Assembly (NCBI GenBank): GCA_963966775.1
Contig: CAXAAH010000059.1
Location: 1-8,783, forward strand
Length of the DNA stretch: 8,783 nt
Direction: 5' to 3'
Origin: UBA685 sp002299005
GTDB lineage: Bacteria > Pseudomonadota > Alphaproteobacteria > Puniceispirillales > Puniceispirillaceae
Positions within the stretch are counted from its first letter, which is position 1. Every line of letters starts with the position of its first letter. Below, in pieces: positions 5,439 to 8,783 of the stretch. A program made the translations under genes and the position numbers. Under the pieces are notes generated by a model, which searched no databases, was not told the DNA's origin, and worked only from the letters and a program-made list of their open reading frames with translations.

Positions 5439-8400
5439 ATGAATGGACTGAAAATCTTGTCAGAAACGGAGGCATGGGGCTATGGGGTTTTCCCTGCATT
5501 GCCACTGGTTGCCGATGAACAGGCTCTGGTCGCTGGGTTTAATAACAACCCTGTCTTTGCCGCCAAAGATCGTGCAGAAGTTTTTGAAAAGGCGAGAGAT
5601 ATGGCGGCGGCGGCGCGGCGGAAAAGTTCCATCATGTCGGCTGAAAAGATCATGGCGCTCTATAAGCTTTCTACCGCTGAAGGGCGCATGATTATGGAGC
5701 TTGCTGAAGCTCTGCTGCGTGTTCCGGACAAGGCAACACGTGATTTCCTGATATTTGACAAGCTTGCGCCTGGTCACTGGCTTAATGGTGACGCGAAGGG
5801 GTTTTTGCGTGGTATGGACCAAGCGCTTGCTTTTGCTGGTGTTATTGTTCGGCATCAGCATGGTGATGATTTGAAGGCGATAGTGTCGCGGTTGGGCGTG
5901 CCAACAATACGGCGCGCCATTGAAACAGCGATGCGTGAGATGGGAGGCCAGTTTGTTTTCGCTGAAACAATCGAGCAGGCGGTCAAGACATCCGTGGCCC
6001 AAAAGGCTTTATTCTCATTTGATATGCTAGGAGAAGCCGCACGTTCAGAAGAAGATTGCGCACGCTATTATGATGCTTATGCGGCGGCGATCGATGCGGT
6101 TGGTGCATGTGCCTCGAATGCTGACGTGAACCTTAATTCTGGAGTTTCGGTCAAACTATCGGCCCTATCGTGCCGGTTTATGCCTCGTTATTGGCCGGCT
6201 AGCCATGAAACATTGCTTCGGCGGGTGGTGGAGTTGGCGATAAAGGCCCAGCGCCATAATATTCCCCTGACGATTGATGCTGAGGAATTTGCAAGATTAA
6301 AACCAACGCTTCATGTTTTTGAAACTCTGTTGGCGCATCCTAAATTAAAAGGCTGGCCGGGGCTTGGGCTGGTCGTTCAGGCCTATGCGCGTCATGCCGG
6401 TGCGGTGATCGACTGGCTTGAAGTAAAGGCGAGGACCTATAAAACAAGGATTGCGGTGCGTCTTGTAAAAGGAGCCTATTGGGACACAGAAATTAAAATT
6501 GCACAGGAAAAGGGGTTGCCGGATTTCCCTGTTTACACGTCAAAAAAACATACGGAACTGGCGTATCTGGCGCAGGCACAGCGGTTGATGATGGCCTCGC
6601 GCCATATCCATTCGCAGTTTGCAAGCCATAACGCTTATACTCTTGCGGCGGTAGCTCACCTTGCGGACAAGCTTGAGCCGCAGTCATTCGAGATCCAGAA
6701 ACTTCATGGCATGGGCGATGAGGTTCACCGGCAACTGCAGAAAATGACTTCTGCACCCTTGCGCGTCTATGCACCGGTTGGCCGCCATCATGATCTGTTG
6801 GCTTATCTTGTCCGCCGGATTCTGGAAAATGGAGCAAGCTCGTCCTTTATGAACAAGCTTGCAGATGCGGCGGTTCCTATAGAAGCGCTGGTCAGCGATC
6901 CCTATGAAGATGCTGTTGTTGAGGCTAATCTTCCCACGGGGATGCAAATTTTTATGCCAGTGCGTAAAAATAGCCGGGGCTTTGATGATGCTGATATCGA
7001 CATGTTGTGTAGCTTTGCAAAAGATGTTGCAGGTCATAATTTGCCTGTTCGCCCCAGCGATGACAGCCCGCAGGATGTTGTGAAAGCATTTGACCGTGCA
7101 GGTCAATCATCATGGCAGGCCTTTAGCACCGCAAAGCGTGCAGCGATACTTGACCGCATCGCAGATTGCTATGAACAAGTCGATGGTAAAATCTACCATC
7201 TGCTTGTTCATGAGGCGGGAAAGACGATTGATGACGCGGCGGGAGAATTACGTGAAGCGGTGGATTTTTGCCGTTATTACGCCGCTGAGGCACGTCAACT
7301 AAACGCAGGCTCAAAAGCGCGCGGTACTGTCGTTGCCATTTCCCCCTGGAATTTTCCGCTGGCAATATTCACCGGCCAGATCGTGGCAGCGCTTGGGGCT
7401 GGTAATGTAGTTCTTGCCAAATCTGCGGAACAAACCCCAAGAATTGCCACATTTGCAGTGTCTTTAATGCATGCTGCCGGCGTGCCCGATGATGCTCTTC
7501 AATTGTTATGTGGGGATGGCGCGCGTGTCGGGGCGGCGCTGACAACAGCAGGCCGCGCAGACATGGTGGTGTTCACCGGTTCAACCGAAACAGCTAAAAT
7601 CATTGAGACGGCTATTGCCCGTTCAGCCAAGCCATATGCGCCGTTGATTGCTGAAACCGGTGGCATAAACGCGATGATTGTTGATAGTTCAGCGCTATTA
7701 GAGCGGGCGGTTGATGATATTATCACTTCGGCCTTTCGGTCTGCTGGTCAGCGCTGTTCGGCTTTACGCATGCTCTATGTTCAGGACGATGTTGCGGTTG
7801 ACCTTATCCGTATGCTGCGTGAAGCGGCCAGTGTGCTGAAAATTGGCAAAGCGTCTGAAATTGATACCGATATTGGTCCAGTTATTGATCAGGACGCGAA
7901 AGCCGGCATTGATGATTATGTGGAAAAGGCACGCCGGGAAGGCCGTTTAATATGGCAGGGTCATGCGCCTGTGACAGGATGTTTCTGCCCTCCTTCAATG
8001 TTGAGCGTCGAAGGTATTGCTGATCTTAAATCTGAAATTTTTGGTCCAGTTTTGCATATATGCAACTACAAGGCCGGTGATGAAGCGGCTGTGGTTGCGG
8101 CGGTTAACAATGCCGGTTACGGCCTTACCTTTGGTATGCATAGCCGGATTGACGCTAATATCGAAGGGGTTAGCAAAGCCATCCATGTCGGCAATGTCTA
8201 TATCAACCGAAACCAGATTGGTGCGGTTGTCGGCTCGCAGCCCTTTGGTGGGCATCAACTTTCTGGGACTGGGCCCAAGGCTGGTGGCGGATTATATCTA
8301 AAGGCGTTTTTGCAAAAGGCCGTGTGGGAGTTGCATCAAGAACCGCGATCTATCAACCTGCCGGGCCCCTCTGGCGAGCGCAACAGCTATCAGCTGGTGG

Positions 8401-8717
8401 CCAGAAAGGGCAAAGTGCTAGTGTTGCATGAAGATGATAAGGTAAGGCAAAAGCTTGCCTCTGTCGCGGTCGGTTTTGGCAATGCGGTTGCAATGTCTGC
8501 CACACTTCCAGAGACATTGGAAGATGTTGATGTGGTGATGACACAATTAGACAATAGCTTGGCAGGCACGGCGGTGCGTAAAACACTATGTGAGGCTGAT
8601 CAACGGGTCATTCCTTTGATAACAGATGAGGGGGGCTATGTCTGGCTGTGTTTGGAAAAGCACATATGCCGTGATGTAACGGCCTCAGGCGGGAATATTG
8701 ACCTGTTGATGCGATAA
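5439..8717 (+). CDS. putA: Bifunctional proline dehydrogenase / L-glutamate-gamma-semialdehyde dehydrogenase PutA
   Basis: 1092 residues. It oxidises proline to P5C with FAD, feeding electrons to quinone at the membrane, then oxidises the semialdehyde to glutamate with NAD+. The proline dehydrogenase barrel shows SVKLSAL (237-243), RLVKGAYWDTEIK (341-353) and YAPVGRHHDLLAYLVRRILENG (444-465; Arg459/Arg460 match the substrate-binding arginines). The aldehyde dehydrogenase half shows SPWNFP (635-640), FTGST (712-716), catalytic Glu739 in AETGG, catalytic Cys773 in GQRCS, EIFGPV (866-871) and PFGGHQLSGTGPKAGG (935-950). Residues from about 970 form a short C-terminal domain ending in TASGGNIDLL, resembling the conserved tail of longer PutAs. 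There is no N-terminal ribbon-helix-helix domain, so it is not autoregulatory like enterobacterial PutA (about 1320 residues). That fits control by the divergent Lrp-type gene. The frame is intact throughout. Confidence 0.97.
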   Translation: MNGLKILSETEAWGYGVFPALPLVADEQALVAGFNNNPVFAAKDRAEVFEKARDMAAAARRKSSIMSAEKIMALYKLSTAEGRMIMELAEALLRVPDKATRDFLIFDKLAPGHWLNGDAKGFLRGMDQALAFAGVIVRHQHGDDLKAIVSRLGVPTIRRAIETAMREMGGQFVFAETIEQAVKTSVAQKALFSFDMLGEAARSEEDCARYYDAYAAAIDAVGACASNADVNLNSGVSVKLSALSCRFMPRYWPASHETLLRRVVELAIKAQRHNIPLTIDAEEFARLKPTLHVFETLLAHPKLKGWPGLGLVVQAYARHAGAVIDWLEVKARTYKTRIAVRLVKGAYWDTEIKIAQEKGLPDFPVYTSKKHTELAYLAQAQRLMMASRHIHSQFASHNAYTLAAVAHLADKLEPQSFEIQKLHGMGDEVHRQLQKMTSAPLRVYAPVGRHHDLLAYLVRRILENGASSSFMNKLADAAVPIEALVSDPYEDAVVEANLPTGMQIFMPVRKNSRGFDDADIDMLCSFAKDVAGHNLPVRPSDDSPQDVVKAFDRAGQSSWQAFSTAKRAAILDRIADCYEQVDGKIYHLLVHEAGKTIDDAAGELREAVDFCRYYAAEARQLNAGSKARGTVVAISPWNFPLAIFTGQIVAALGAGNVVLAKSAEQTPRIATFAVSLMHAAGVPDDALQLLCGDGARVGAALTTAGRADMVVFTGSTETAKIIETAIARSAKPYAPLIAETGGINAMIVDSSALLERAVDDIITSAFRSAGQRCSALRMLYVQDDVAVDLIRMLREAASVLKIGKASEIDTDIGPVIDQDAKAGIDDYVEKARREGRLIWQGHAPVTGCFCPPSMLSVEGIADLKSEIFGPVLHICNYKAGDEAAVVAAVNNAGYGLTFGMHSRIDANIEGVSKAIHVGNVYINRNQIGAVVGSQPFGGHQLSGTGPKAGGGLYLKAFLQKAVWELHQEPRSINLPGPSGERNSYQLVARKGKVLVLHEDDKVRQKLASVAVGFGNAVAMSATLPETLEDVDVVMTQLDNSLAGTAVRKTLCEADQRVIPLITDEGGYVWLCLEKHICRDVTASGGNIDLLMR

Positions 8718-8728
8718 CCTGTCTGCTG

Positions 8729-8783
8729 CACACTTTTTAACACACTTGATTTTCTTGCTCATAAAACACTGTAATAAAACAGA
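8729..8783 (+). repeat. Module right-end direct repeat, copy 2 (runs off the window)
   Basis: Begins 11 nt after the putA stop and matches 4717-4771 base for base in register. The 24-nt lead block has one mismatch (CC against CT at 8746), CACTG is conserved at 8767-8771, and the final ATAAAACAGA is identical. The window ends before the position (about 8802) where copy 1 enters the tRNA fragment. No hairpin terminator is visible between the putA stop and the window end. Confidence 0.75.

Larger units (their letters stand above)
4835..8783 (+). mobile_element. Putative tRNA-targeted proline-utilisation module (right boundary outside window)
   Basis: Interval between the CCA end of the tRNA 3' fragment and the second copy of the right-end repeat. 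It contains only the Lrp-type regulator and putA, with no integrase, transposase or toxin-antitoxin gene. It is proposed as a nonautonomous integrated unit because its right end shares sequence and spacing with the right end of the preceding module. The boundaries are inference from one tRNA fragment and one repeat pair. Confidence 0.35.

Noticed and set aside
5460..6002. 180-codon minus-strand frame inside putA
   Set aside because: It is antisense to an intact, well-conserved PutA coding region and has no recognisable motifs.
1..8783. CRISPR array, rRNA, transposase or recombinase gene
   Set aside because: No regularly spaced short repeats, no rRNA-like sequence and no such protein motifs were seen on either strand.

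Overview
The window looks like DNA from an alphaproteobacterium, probably marine. This is inferred from a divergent Lrp-type regulator next to a putA that has no DNA-binding domain, the usual alphaproteobacterial proline-utilisation layout. It is also inferred from a CAT-anticodon tRNA fragment of alphaproteobacterial type and from a demethylase/acyl-CoA ligase/crotonase set reminiscent of DMSP catabolism. No species can be named from the sequence alone.

Region 1 (1-3701, minus strand) is a tightly packed three-gene operon read right to left. It encodes a GcvT/DmdA-family folate-dependent methyltransferase-like protein, then an AMP-forming acyl-CoA synthetase 1 nt later, then a crotonase-family protein whose start overlaps the ligase stop. 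A 129-nt intergenic region with three dyads (3702-3830) separates it from a divergent LysR-type regulator (3831-4709), which probably controls it. The order demethylase, CoA ligase, crotonase parallels DmdA-DmdB-DmdD, but no DmdC-like dehydrogenase is visible and the true substrate is unknown.

Region 2 (4710-4834) is the most interesting stretch. It holds about 80 nt of AT-rich DNA followed by the 3' half of a CAT-anticodon tRNA (4790-4834). The fragment starts exactly at the anticodon loop and has no 5' half. This is the expected appearance of an attachment-site remnant left by a tyrosine-recombinase element that integrates at a tRNA anticodon loop. No recombinase gene lies in the window.

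Region 3 (4835-8717) is a proline-catabolism module: an Lrp/AsnC regulator (putR-like, minus strand) divergent from a 1092-residue bifunctional PutA. PutA oxidises proline to glutamate and PutR is expected to activate it with proline.

Region 4 (8718-8783) repeats the start of region 2. A 55-nt stretch after putA aligns without gaps to the stretch after the LysR gene (43/55 identities by hand), at a constant offset of 4012 nt. The best reading is that two regulator-plus-catabolic-gene modules sit in tandem, each ending in the same right-end sequence that in the first copy leads into the tRNA 3' half. If so, another tRNA 3' half should begin about 19 nt past the window end.
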